A DNA stretch of 64,000 bases from contig NZ_JAGPXN010000009.1 in NCBI RefSeq assembly GCF_018070575.1, positions 124,001 to 188,000 of the forward strand, read 5' to 3'. Source of the DNA: Micromonospora sp. C31 (GTDB lineage Bacteria > Actinomycetota > Actinomycetes > Mycobacteriales > Micromonosporaceae). Position numbers and translations under genes: made by a program. Below the pieces are notes generated by a model. The model saw only the letters and a program-made list of their open reading frames with translations. It was not told the DNA's origin and searched no databases. Positions 44,090-55,878 of this stretch are shown here, one piece after another (the stretch's first letter is position 1; the number at the start of each line of letters is the position of its first letter).

Positions 44090-45027
44090 AGTTTTCCTCC
44101 CCTTCGGTCCCGGCGGGCCGGGACGAGCAGCGTCGACAGGTACGGCAGGTCGTCGGCCGGGTCGGTGACCGGGCCGATCCGCTCGCCGGGCAGCCCGAGG
44201 CCCCGGCCCAGCACGGCGTCGGCCAGGCGGCCCTGCCGGCGCAGCTCGGCGACCAGCTCGGCGTGCCGCCGCCAGCCCTTGTACGCCACGACGGTGCCCG
44301 GGCCGGCGAGCGCGTCGGCGAAGAGCGCCAGCCCGGCGGTGGCCGGCAGCAGCGTCAGTGGCTCCCGGCCCTCGCACAGCGGCACGCCGCTGCGCGCCGC
44401 GAGGTCCTGCATGGCGGTGATCCCGGGGACCGTACGCACCTCGACCGCCGGGCGCAGGGCGCGCACGCCGTGCGCGAGGTAACCGAAGGTGGAGTAGACG
44501 TTCGGGTCGCCGATGGTGGCGAAGACGACCGCGCGGGCGCCGGCGTCGACCGCGTCGGCCACCGTCCTTGCGGCCTCGTCCCAGGCGCGTTCCCGGCGGG
44601 CGGTCACCCCGCCCCGGTCGTCGAGGGCGAACGGCAGCCGGCGCAGCCGGTCCGGCGCGACGTGCGCGGCCACGGTGGCCTCGGCCCGGCCCGGGGGCGC
44701 GTCGCCGGCCGCGGCGAGCCGGTCCAGCACGGGTACGAACACCACGTCGGCCTCGGCCAGCAACCGGGCCGCCCGCAGGGTGAGCAGTTCGGGGTCGCCG
44801 GGACCGACGCCGATCCCGGTCAGCGTCGCGGCGCCGTCGGCCCCGTCCACGCGGCCGGCACGCCCGGCGGCCGGCCCCGGGCCACCTGCCGCCGGCACCC
44901 GGCCGTCGCGCGCGGTCACCGGCACCCGACCGTCGTGCGCGGTCACCGGCACCCGGTTGTCGTGCGCCGTCACCGGCACCCGGTTGTCGTGCGCCGTCAC
45001 CGGCACCCGGTTGTCGTGCGCCGTCAC
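44086..45027 (-). CDS. cobI: Precorrin-2 C20-methyltransferase CobI with repetitive N-terminus
   Basis: A protein of up to 313 residues. The enzyme proper begins near residue 70 (LTGIGVGPGDPELLTLRAA) and continues with FATIGDPNVYSTFGYL, VRTVPGITAMQDLAAR and VVAYKGWRRH. The first 45 residues are five copies of a nine-residue unit VTA(H/R)D(N/G)RVP. Each copy starts with an in-frame GTG, so the true start could be any of five. The GTG at 45027 overlaps the CobB stop by four bases and is chosen for consistency with the other operon junctions. No known CobI has such a tail, to my knowledge. The catalytic core looks intact. Confidence 0.9.
   Translation of the reverse strand: MTAHDNRVPVTAHDNRVPVTAHDNRVPVTAHDGRVPVTARDGRVPAAGGPGPAAGRAGRVDGADGAATLTGIGVGPGDPELLTLRAARLLAEADVVFVPVLDRLAAAGDAPPGRAEATVAAHVAPDRLRRLPFALDDRGGVTARRERAWDEAARTVADAVDAGARAVVFATIGDPNVYSTFGYLAHGVRALRPAVEVRTVPGITAMQDLAARSGVPLCEGREPLTLLPATAGLALFADALAGPGTVVAYKGWRRHAELVAELRRQGRLADAVLGRGLGLPGERIGPVTDPADDLPYLSTLLVPARRDRRGGKL
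44893..45027. repeat. Five 27-bp tandem repeats at the cobI start
   Basis: Five exact-length 27-base units begin at 44893, 44920, 44947, 44974 and 45001. The three at 44947-45027 are identical; the other two have a few changes. Length is a multiple of three, so copy-number change keeps the frame. On the minus strand every unit begins with GTGAC. Confidence 0.95.
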
Positions 45028-46391
45028 CGGCTGGCCGCCTCGACCAGGCGGCGGGCGGCGTGCGGGTGGCCGGCCCAGTGGGTGTGCAGGTAGGAGGCGT
45101 GCACCCCGCCGGCCACGAAGCCGTGCTCGGCGCCGTCCCAGCGCCAGGCCGGCCGGTCGCCGTGCCCGGGATCGGTGACGGTGCGGTGGAACTCGTGGCC
45201 GCGTACCGCCTCGCCGGGGCGGTGCAGCGGGGAGCCGGCGACGGCGACGGCGTCGCGGTAGCCGAGGGTGAGCCGGTCGGTCATCCGGGCGGCCAGGTCG
45301 AGCCGGCCGCACATGGGCACCCCGTCGAGGTGCCGGCCGAGGTAGAGCAGGCCGGCGCACTCCGCGACGACCGGCCCGTCGAAGGCGGCCAGCTCGGCGC
45401 GGAGCGTGGCGTTGTCGGCGAGCTGCGGCGCGTACGCCTCGGGGAAACCGCCGCCGACGACCACCGCGCGGGTGCCGGCGGGCAGGCCGGAGTCACGCAG
45501 CGGGTCGAAGGAGACCACCGTGGCGCCGGCCGCGGCGAGCAACTCGGCGGTCTCGGCGTACGAGAAGGTGAAGGCCGGCCCGCCCGCGACCGCGACCACG
45601 GGACGCCCGGTGCCGGCGGGGCCGCCGACGGCGGCGACCGGATCCCAGGCCGGCGCGTGCAGGGGGCCGGCGGTACGCGCCAGGTCGAGCACGGCGTCCA
45701 GGTCCACGGTGGCCGCCACGAGGTCGGCGAGGGCGGCCACGATCGCCACGGACTCCGGTGCCCGCTCGGCTACCGGCACCAGCCCGAGGTGGCGCGCCGG
45801 GGCGGCGACCTCGGCGGCGCGGGCGACCGCCCCGAGCACGGGCACGCCCACCTCGGCGAGGGCGTCGCGCAGCAGTGTCTCGTGCCGGGGCGAGCCGACC
45901 CGGTTGAGGATCACCCCGCCGATCCGCACGCCGGGGTCGAACGCGGCCATGCCCAGGGTGAGCGCGGCGGCGGAGCGTCCCTGCGCGGTGGTGTCCAGCA
46001 CCAGCAGGACGGGGGCGTCGACCAGCCGGGCGACGTGCGCGGTGGAGGCGTACCCGCGACGGCCGACCGCGCCGTCGTGCAGCCCCATCACGCCCTCGAC
46101 GACGGCGATGTCGGCGGGCGTCGGGGTGACTGCGCCGTGACGCAGCAGCGGCGCGACGCGCTCCTCGCCGACCAGCCACGGGTCGAGGTTGCGGCCGGGG
46201 CGGCCGGCGGCGAGCGCGTGGTAGCCGGGGTCGATGTAGTCGGGGCCGACCTTGTGCGGGCTGACCACCAGGCCCCGGCGGCGCAGCGCCGCGAGCAGCC
46301 CGGTGGCGACGGTGGTCTTGCCGTGCCCGCTGGCGGGCGCGGCGACCACCACGCGGGGCAGCGCCCACGCCGGAGGGCGGTCGCCGGTCAC
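45024..46391 (-). CDS. cobB: Cobyrinate a,c-diamide synthase CobB
   Basis: A 455-residue CobB/CbiA. The N-terminal dethiobiotin-synthetase-like domain has the ATP loop APASGHGKTTVATGLL; the C-terminal glutamine amidotransferase domain has VVAECAGLLYLG with the catalytic Cys, and GVHASYLHTHW with the His. It amidates carboxylates a and c of the corrin ring using glutamine and ATP. The GTG at 46391 overlaps the CobO stop. Confidence 0.95.
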   Translation of the reverse strand: MTGDRPPAWALPRVVVAAPASGHGKTTVATGLLAALRRRGLVVSPHKVGPDYIDPGYHALAAGRPGRNLDPWLVGEERVAPLLRHGAVTPTPADIAVVEGVMGLHDGAVGRRGYASTAHVARLVDAPVLLVLDTTAQGRSAAALTLGMAAFDPGVRIGGVILNRVGSPRHETLLRDALAEVGVPVLGAVARAAEVAAPARHLGLVPVAERAPESVAIVAALADLVAATVDLDAVLDLARTAGPLHAPAWDPVAAVGGPAGTGRPVVAVAGGPAFTFSYAETAELLAAAGATVVSFDPLRDSGLPAGTRAVVVGGGFPEAYAPQLADNATLRAELAAFDGPVVAECAGLLYLGRHLDGVPMCGRLDLAARMTDRLTLGYRDAVAVAGSPLHRPGEAVRGHEFHRTVTDPGHGDRPAWRWDGAEHGFVAGGVHASYLHTHWAGHPHAARRLVEAASR

Positions 46392-46999
46392 CACTCGACG
46401 CCCTTCTGCCCCTTCTGGCCGGCGTCCATCGGGTGCTTGACCTTGGTCAGCTCCGCGACCAGGTCGGCGGCGTCGACCAGGCGCGGGTCGGCGTCCCGGC
46501 CCGTGATCACGACGTGCTGGAAGCCGGGGCGGTTCGCCAGGGTGTCGACCACCTCGTCCACGTCCACCCAGCCCCACTTCAGCGGGTAGGTGAACTCGTC
46601 GAGCACGTACAGGCCGTAGCGCTCGGCGGCCAGGTCGCGCTGGATCTGCCGCCAGCCCTCGAGGGCGTCGGCGGCGTGGTCGGCCTCGCCGCCGCGCTGG
46701 ATCCAGGACCAGCCCTCGCCCATCTTGTGCCAGGCGACCGGAGCGCCCTGCCCGGTGCGCTCGTGCACCTCGCCGAGGGCGCGGAAGGCGTTCTCCTCCC
46801 CCACCCGCCACTTGGCGCTCTTGACGAACTGGAACACCCCGATCGGCAGCCCCGCCGTCCAGGCGCGCAGGGCCAGCCCGAACGCGGCGGTCGACTTCCC
46901 CTTCATCTGCCCGGTGTGGACCATCAGCAGCGGCCGGTGGCGCCGCTGCCGAGTGGTCAGCCCGTCGGCGGGCACGTGGGACGGCTTCCCCTGCGGCAT
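46388..46999 (-). CDS. cobO: Cob(I)yrinic acid a,c-diamide adenosyltransferase CobO
   Basis: A 203-residue CobO. The modified Walker A motif is MVHTGQMKGKSTAAFG, followed by FQFVKSAKW, KMGEGWSW and VLDEFTYPLKWGW, all diagnostic. It attaches the adenosyl group to cobalt from ATP. The ATG at 46999 shares one base with the chelatase stop. Confidence 0.96.
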   Translation of the reverse strand: MPQGKPSHVPADGLTTRQRRHRPLLMVHTGQMKGKSTAAFGLALRAWTAGLPIGVFQFVKSAKWRVGEENAFRALGEVHERTGQGAPVAWHKMGEGWSWIQRGGEADHAADALEGWRQIQRDLAAERYGLYVLDEFTYPLKWGWVDVDEVVDTLANRPGFQHVVITGRDADPRLVDAADLVAELTKVKHPMDAGQKGQKGVEW

Positions 47000-49379
47000 C
47001 AGGCAACGCTCCTCTTCTGCCCGCCGCCGCCAACGGCGGCGGCGGTAACGGTGGCGGCGATCTTGGTAGGGAAGGGCCCCTCTGGGGGCCGTTCGTCGCC
47101 AAGATCTGCGGCGGACCGAGCGTGCGGGGCTCGGCGGGACGCCGGCGCGGAGGTGGGGCGGCCGGCGGCGAGGGTGGTGAGGGGGGCGGTGGCCACCTCG
47201 TCGAGGCGGTGGTGGGCGGCGTCCAGTTGGGCGGCGAGGCGGCGGGCCAGGCCCAGGCGGACCGGGCCGCTCTCGCAGTCGACGACGACGCAGGGCGCGC
47301 CGGTGGCCGCAAGCACATCCGCCGCGCGGGCCGCCCGGTCGAGCGGGCGCTCGCCGGCGGTGGCCCGGCCGTCGGTGACGACCAGCACCAGGGGGCGGCG
47401 GCGCGGATCGCGCAACCGCTCCACCCGCAGCAGGTCGGCGGCGGCGAGCAGTCCCTCCGCCAGCGGGGTGCGACCGCCGGTGGGCAGCTCGGCCAGCCGG
47501 ATGGAGGCGGCGAGCACCGACGAGGTGGCCGGCAGCAGGAGCTGCGCGGCGGTGCCCCGGAAGGCGACCACCGCGACCTTGTCCCGGCGCTGGTAGGCGT
47601 CGGTGAGCAGGGCGAGCACGGCACCCTTGACGGCGGCCATCCGCGCCCGGGCGCCCATCGAGCCGCTGGCGTCGACGACGAAGAGGACCAGGTTGCCCTC
47701 GCGTCCCTCGCGGACGGCCTCCCGGACGTCGTCGGGACGCAGCCGCAGCGGCCCGCCGGCCCGGCCGCGGGCGGCCTGGTGCGGCGCGGCGGCCCGCACG
47801 GTCGCCGGCAGGTGCAGCACACCGGGCCGGCCGGTCGGCACCCGCGCCCCGGTGGTCCGGCCGCGCCCGGTGCGGGCCCGGGAGCGGCGGCCGGGCACCC
47901 CGTCGCCGATCCCGGGCGCGGTGAGCAGGCGGGCCTTGAGACCCTGCCGGGGTACGGCCACGGCCTGTCCGGCGTCACCCGGCCGGGCCCGGGCGGCGGC
48001 GTCCTCGTCCGGGTCGCCCCCGCCGGCGCCGGGTGGGCCCGCCGGGGTGTCCCGCCCGGGCGCGGGGTCGCCGCCGGGCCGGTCCGGCTGGTCGCCCTCG
48101 CCCGGCCGGTCCGGCCACGTGCCGTCGCCACCGTCCCGACCCGGGTCGCCGTCGCGGCCGAGGCCCGGCCCGTGGCCGGCCTCGCCGGGCCCGCCGGCAC
48201 CCGCGCCCCCGCCGGCCGGCGCGGAACCATCCGCGTCGCCGTCGTCCGGGGCGCCGCCCGCGTCCGGGCCGCCGTTCGGGCCACCGGATCCGCCGCCCTC
48301 CGGGCCGGAGCCCGGGCCGCCGTCGGGGCCGCCGGAACCGCCCGGGTCATCGTCGGGGTCGTCGTCGCCGGCCCGGTCCAGGGCCTCGTCCAGGCGCTTC
48401 TCGTCGAGCCCGGGGGCGTCGAACGGGTTGCGGCGGCGCCGGTGCGGCAGGGCCAGCCGGGCGGCGACCCGCACGTCCTCCACCGTGACCGCGTCCCGGC
48501 CGTGCCAGGCGGCGTGCGCCAGCGCGGTACGGGCGGTGACGATGTCGGCGCGCATGCCGTCCACGTCGAACGCGGCACACACCTCGGCGATCTGGCGCAG
48601 CGCGGCGTCGGGCAGCAGCACCCGGTCCAGCCGCTGCCGTGCGGCGGCGACCCGGCGGGCGACCTGCGCGTCGGCGTCGGCCCAGCGGGCGGCGAACCCG
48701 ACCGGGTCGGCGTCGGCGGCGAGCCGCCGCCGGACCACCTCGACGCGTACGGCCGGATCGCGGCTGGCCACGACCTCGACGGTCAGCCCGAACCGGTCCA
48801 GCAGCTGCGGACGCAGCTCCCCCTCCTCCGGGTTCATCGTGCCGACCAGCAGGAACCGGGACGCGTGGCTGACCGAGACGCCCTCGCGCTCCACGTGGCA
48901 GCGGCCCATCGCGGCGGCGTCGAGGAGCAGGTCGACCAGGTGGTCGTGGAGCAGGTTGACCTCGTCGACGTAGAGCACCCCGCGGTGGGCGGCGGCGAGC
49001 AGGCCGGGCTCGAAGGCGCGTACGCCGGCACCGAGGGCCTGCTCCAGGTCGAGCGAGCCGACCACCCGGTCCTCGGCCGCCCCGACCGGCAACTCCACCA
49101 GCCGGGCGGGACGCCGCTCGGCGGCCGGCTCGGCCGGGTGCGGACCGTCCGGGCAGGACGGGTCGGGGGCGGCCGGATCGCAGCCGAAGCGGCAGCCGGC
49201 CACCCGGTCGACCGGCGGCAGCAGCGCCGCCAGGGCCCGTACGGCCGTCGACTTGGCGGTGCCCTTCTCGCCGCGTACGAGCACCCCGCCGATCGCCGGG
49301 GAGACGGCGTTGAGCAGCAGGGCCAGCCGCATGTCGTCCATGCCGAGCACCGCGCTGAACGGGTAGGTGGTCGCCGTGC

Positions 49380-49383
<4 letters not shown>
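46999..49383 (-). CDS. ChlI/ChlD-type chelatase AAA-VWA fusion
   Basis: A 794-residue protein combining two chelatase subunits. The AAA domain (residues about 1-330) has Walker [13 protein letters not shown] and Walker [14 protein letters not shown]; the C-terminal VWA domain has the metal site [12 protein letters not shown]. Between them lies a 200-residue acidic, Gly/Pro/Asp-rich linker. It powers cobalt insertion together with CobN, taking the role of CobS and CobT in proteobacteria. The last 55 residues after the VWA domain look unstructured. The GTG at 49383 overlaps the CobN stop by four bases. A magnesium chelatase role is the alternative, but position favours cobalt. Confidence 0.92.
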
Positions 49384-53048
<3,665 letters not shown>

Positions 53049-53186
53049 GGACGGCTCCGGAGAGTGACGCCCGGGTCGACGCGGGGAAGACCGGGCGATG
53101 CGGGGATGGGCGCGGTTCAGCGGGTACGACGGGCCGGCGGCCGGCTCACCGGCGAACCGGCGGGGTCGGACGGCGCGGCGCGGGCG

Positions 53187-53432
53187 TCAGCGGTGGGCGG
53201 TGCGGACGTGCCCGGACCCGGCGGCGACCCGGCCGGGCACGGTGCGGGCGCGGCCGGGTGCCGGGCGACCGCCGGCGGGCGCGGTGCGGGCCGGCCGGTG
53301 CGCGGCGGCCCGGCGGCTGACCGGCGGGGCGGGGATGCGGCCCTCTACGGAGAGGCCGCCGAGCGCGGGGCCGCTGGCACGGCCGGGCACGATGCGACGA
53401 TGATCGTCGATGGGGGAGACGCGGTGCGTCAT
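53187..53432 (-). CDS. 81-codon ORF directly under the cobalamin riboswitch
   Basis: The frame starts at ATG 53432, seven bases after GAGGAGG, and is the first reading frame after the B12 box. The product (MTHRVSPIDDHRRIVPG, then a Pro/Arg/Ala-rich tail) has no domain I know. Residues after about 35 look like composition noise. It may be a leader peptide whose translation is gated by the riboswitch, a short conserved protein, or a remnant. The strong ribosome site is the main support. Confidence 0.5.
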   Translation of the reverse strand: MTHRVSPIDDHRRIVPGRASGPALGGLSVEGRIPAPPVSRRAAAHRPARTAPAGGRPAPGRARTVPGRVAAGSGHVRTAHR

Positions 53433-53459
53433 CGGGTCCTCCTCGGGTGTCCACGCCCT

Positions 53460-53630
53460 GGAATCACTCCGACGGCCGAAGTATCCTGGCTCCCGGATCG
53501 ACGCTCTCCCCCGGCCTTCCAACCGCGCACGCACGGCCGTGACTCACGAGGGGGGATCGCTCCCCGGTGACAGTGGCGGGACCGCGCCGGAATCGCACCG
53601 GCTTCCTTCACTGCCGTCAGGCCGCGAATG
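53460..53630 (-). promoter_or_regulatory. Cobalamin (B12) riboswitch
   Basis: Read on the minus strand, the conserved 5' part is GAAGGAAGCCGGTGCGA, then TCCGGCGCGGTCCCGCCACTG, and the 3' B12 box is GGAGCCAGGATACTTCGGCC (about 53475-53500). These are the standard core elements of adenosylcobalamin riboswitches. The ribosome site of the 81-codon ORF follows about 20 bases downstream of the core. It should shut off the operon when B12 is plentiful. Confidence 0.93.
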
Positions 53631-53939
53631 CTGCCACACCCCGGGGCCGCCGGTCAACGCCACCCCACCCGGCCGACGACGGGCCATCTTGATCGGCAGG
53701 GAACGATCGGTAGACCCTCTTCCGCAGCTCTTTCACATTGCCTCTAGTCGATGTGATGTTCCGCTTCCCGAATGCGGATACGGTGGCGCCGCACAGCGCT
53801 CGGCCCGGCCGCCCGGCATTCGCGGCCTTTCCGGCGCCCGCGCGCCGTCGCCCTTCCCCAGCAGGCACGTTCCGGCGGACGGCAACCGCCCTTGCCTCAC
53901 CCGACGTACCGGTGGAGGTTCACCACAGTCGACGTCGGC
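53631..53939. other. Promoter region of the cobalamin operon
   Basis: This 309-base stretch is less G+C-rich around 53690-53780 and should hold the minus-strand promoter of the cobalamin operon. A short inverted repeat (CACAT ... ATGTG, about 53732-53754) is present. No gene is supported. Confidence 0.45.
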
Positions 53940-54251
53940 TCACCGGTCGGCGAGCCCCGATTCGTAGCCCGCGATCACCAGTTGCGCCCGCTCGCGGGCG
54001 GCGAGCCTCGTCAGCAACCGGCCGATGTGCGTCTTCACGGTGCCCCGGCTGAGGTGCAGGTGCCGCTCGATCTCGCTGTCGGACATCCCACGGGTGATCA
54101 ACGTCGACACCTCCCGTTCCCGCCTGGTCAGCCCGCTGGGATGCGCCGCCGTACTCGGGGCGAGGCTCCTCCGACTCGGGCGACGCGAGTGCGCCCGACG
54201 ACGGAAGGGACGGGCCGAGGGACCGGGAGCGATCAGCCATGCGGGGCACAT
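53940..54251 (-). pseudogene. Truncated LuxR/NarL-type response regulator
   Basis: Residues from about 42 to the end (LTRREREVSTLITRGMSDSE, then HLHLSRGTVKTHIGRLL) form a clear LuxR helix-turn-helix, complete to its C-terminus. The upstream part of the frame (MCPAWLIAPGPSARPFRRR) is Arg/Pro-rich and lacks a receiver domain. The true homologous part spans about 53940-54128. This is a remnant of a NarL-family regulator that lost its N-terminal domain. Confidence 0.75.
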
Positions 54252-54281
54252 ATCGCCCTCGGTCGGCGGGCGGCGAACCCG

Positions 54282-54617
54282 TCAGCGGGCGTGGCGCTCC
54301 GGGTGGGCCCGGTTCCACACCCGCATCCGCTCCGGGTAGCCGGTGCGGGCGGCCTCGTACAGCGGCACCGCGTGCTTCCGCGCGATGGAGCCGGCGGCGC
54401 GCGGCGAGCCGGTGCGGCGGCGGATCCACTCGCCGTCGTGGGCGATGGCGACCACGGTGGTGTCGGTCGCCGTGGTCTCCGGCTCCAGGTAGAACTCCAC
54501 GCCCCGGCGGCTGGCCACGAACGCCTCCAGCGCGGCCAGATCCTCCCGGGTCGCCTCGCGGTCGAGCTTCGTCGGGGTCGCGTCGGCGGCGCGCGGCCGC
54601 CGGTTGAACCAGCCCAT
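54282..54617 (-). CDS. Hypothetical protein, 111 residues
   Basis: The protein starts MGWFNRRPRA and contains LDREATREDLAALEAFVASR, EFYLEPETTATDTTVVAIAH and GEWIRRR, an alpha/beta layout. The ATG at 54617 has a GGAGAGGAG region upstream. It lacks a signal peptide or membrane helix. I recognise it only as a short actinobacterial protein of unknown function. It sits among decayed genes but its frame looks sound. Confidence 0.65.
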   Translation of the reverse strand: MGWFNRRPRAADATPTKLDREATREDLAALEAFVASRRGVEFYLEPETTATDTTVVAIAHDGEWIRRRTGSPRAAGSIARKHAVPLYEAARTGYPERMRVWNRAHPERHAR

Positions 54618-54766
54618 GCCCGGCTCCTCTCCTCGGCGTCCGTCCAGTGCAGCGCCGTCACCTGTCAACCGCCTGCGCACCACCTGGCAGCCACCTGCAC
54701 GCGTCCGGTCGTCGCCTCCCGGCCCACCCCCGGCGCGGCGGCGGACGAGCACGGGCCGGTGGCCGC

Positions 54767-55335
54767 TCAGCGGGCCGGCGGGCGGGTGGCCGGCACCAGG
54801 GCGAGGGTGGGCAGCAGCAACAGCGGCACGACGAGCAGCGCCCGCAGGGTGCCGACCCGGTCGCCGAGCAGGCCGAGCAGCGGGGGGCCGGCCAGGAACG
54901 CCGTGTACCCGATCACGGCGACCACGCTGACCCGGGCCGGCGCCCGCCGCTCGTCGTCGGCCGCCGCGCTCATCCCGACCGGGAAGCCCAGCGACGCGCC
55001 GATCCCCCAGAGCGCGACGCCGGCGATCGCCACCGGCCCGGAGCCGGCGAGCACCGCCACGCCCGCGCCGAACGTGGCGAGCAGGATCGTGGCGGACAGC
55101 ACGGGCACCCGGCCCCAGCGGTCCAGCGCGACGGTGCCCGCCGTGCGCCCCAGGGTCATGCCGACGACGAAGACGCCGAAGACCGCCGCCCCGGCCGCCT
55201 CGCCGAGGTCGTGGCCGTCGATGAAGGCGACCGCCAGCCAGTCGTTGGCGCTGCCCTCGGCGAACGCCGCCACCAGCACCAGCAGGCCGACGAGCAGGGT
55301 GCGCGGCTCCCGCCAGGCGGCGAGCAGTTCGCGAC
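54767..55335 (-). pseudogene. C-terminal half of an MFS transporter
   Basis: The readable part gives about six membrane helices (VFGVFVVGMTLGRTAG, VPVLSATILLATFGAGVAVL, RALLVVPLLLLPTLALVP) including the loop motif DRWGRVPVL. It is the second half of a 12-helix permease; the frame can be traced upstream to ELLAAWREPRTLLVG near 55335, where homology stops. The first half is missing. On the other side of the break lies the C-terminal half of a LacI-type regulator on the opposite strand. Confidence 0.85.
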
Positions 55336-55692
55336 GCCGCCCTGCCGGTGCGGCTGGTGCCGGGGGACTTCAGCGCGCAGCGGGGCCGGGCAGCGGCCCG
55401 GGAGGTGCTGGCGCGCTGGCCGGACACCGACGCGATCGTCGGCAGCAGCGACGCCACCGCCCTCGGCGTGATCGACGGGCTGCGCGGCGACGGCGTCCAG
55501 GTGCCCGGGGACGTCGCGGTGACCGGGTTCGACGACATCCCGCTCGCCGCGATGACCACTCCCGCGCTGACCACGGCGACCCACCCGGTCACGCAGATCG
55601 CCGCGGCGGCGGCGACGGCCGTACTGGGCGGACGACCGGCACCCCCGGCGACGGTGTTCCCGTCCCGGCTGGTCCGCCGGCTGAGCGGCTGA
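55336..55692 (+). pseudogene. C-terminal part of a LacI-family regulator
   Basis: The frame reads ALPVRLVPGDFSAQRGRAAA, then DAIVGSSDATALGVIDGLR, VPGDVAVTGFDDIPLAAM and TTPALTTATHPVTQIA, which is the effector-binding C-terminal lobe of a LacI/GalR regulator. The helix-turn-helix and N-terminal lobe are absent. Homology begins directly at the junction with the MFS remnant near 55335. A deletion of the shared 5' region of a divergent lacI-transporter pair explains both. Confidence 0.85.
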
Positions 55693-55878
55693 ACCGCGCG
55701 GCCCCGGGCCGGGCGCATCGGCCGCGGTGGGTACGCCCTCCCGGGTGCGGGTCGGGTCACGTCGATGGACGGTTCGGCCGTGCCCGGTTGGGGAAAGTCA
55801 CCCCGGCGGGACGATGAGGGCAGAGTTCGGCGGCTGCCCGCGACCCGGACACCAGGGGCGGCGACAGGGGGCCGGGAC

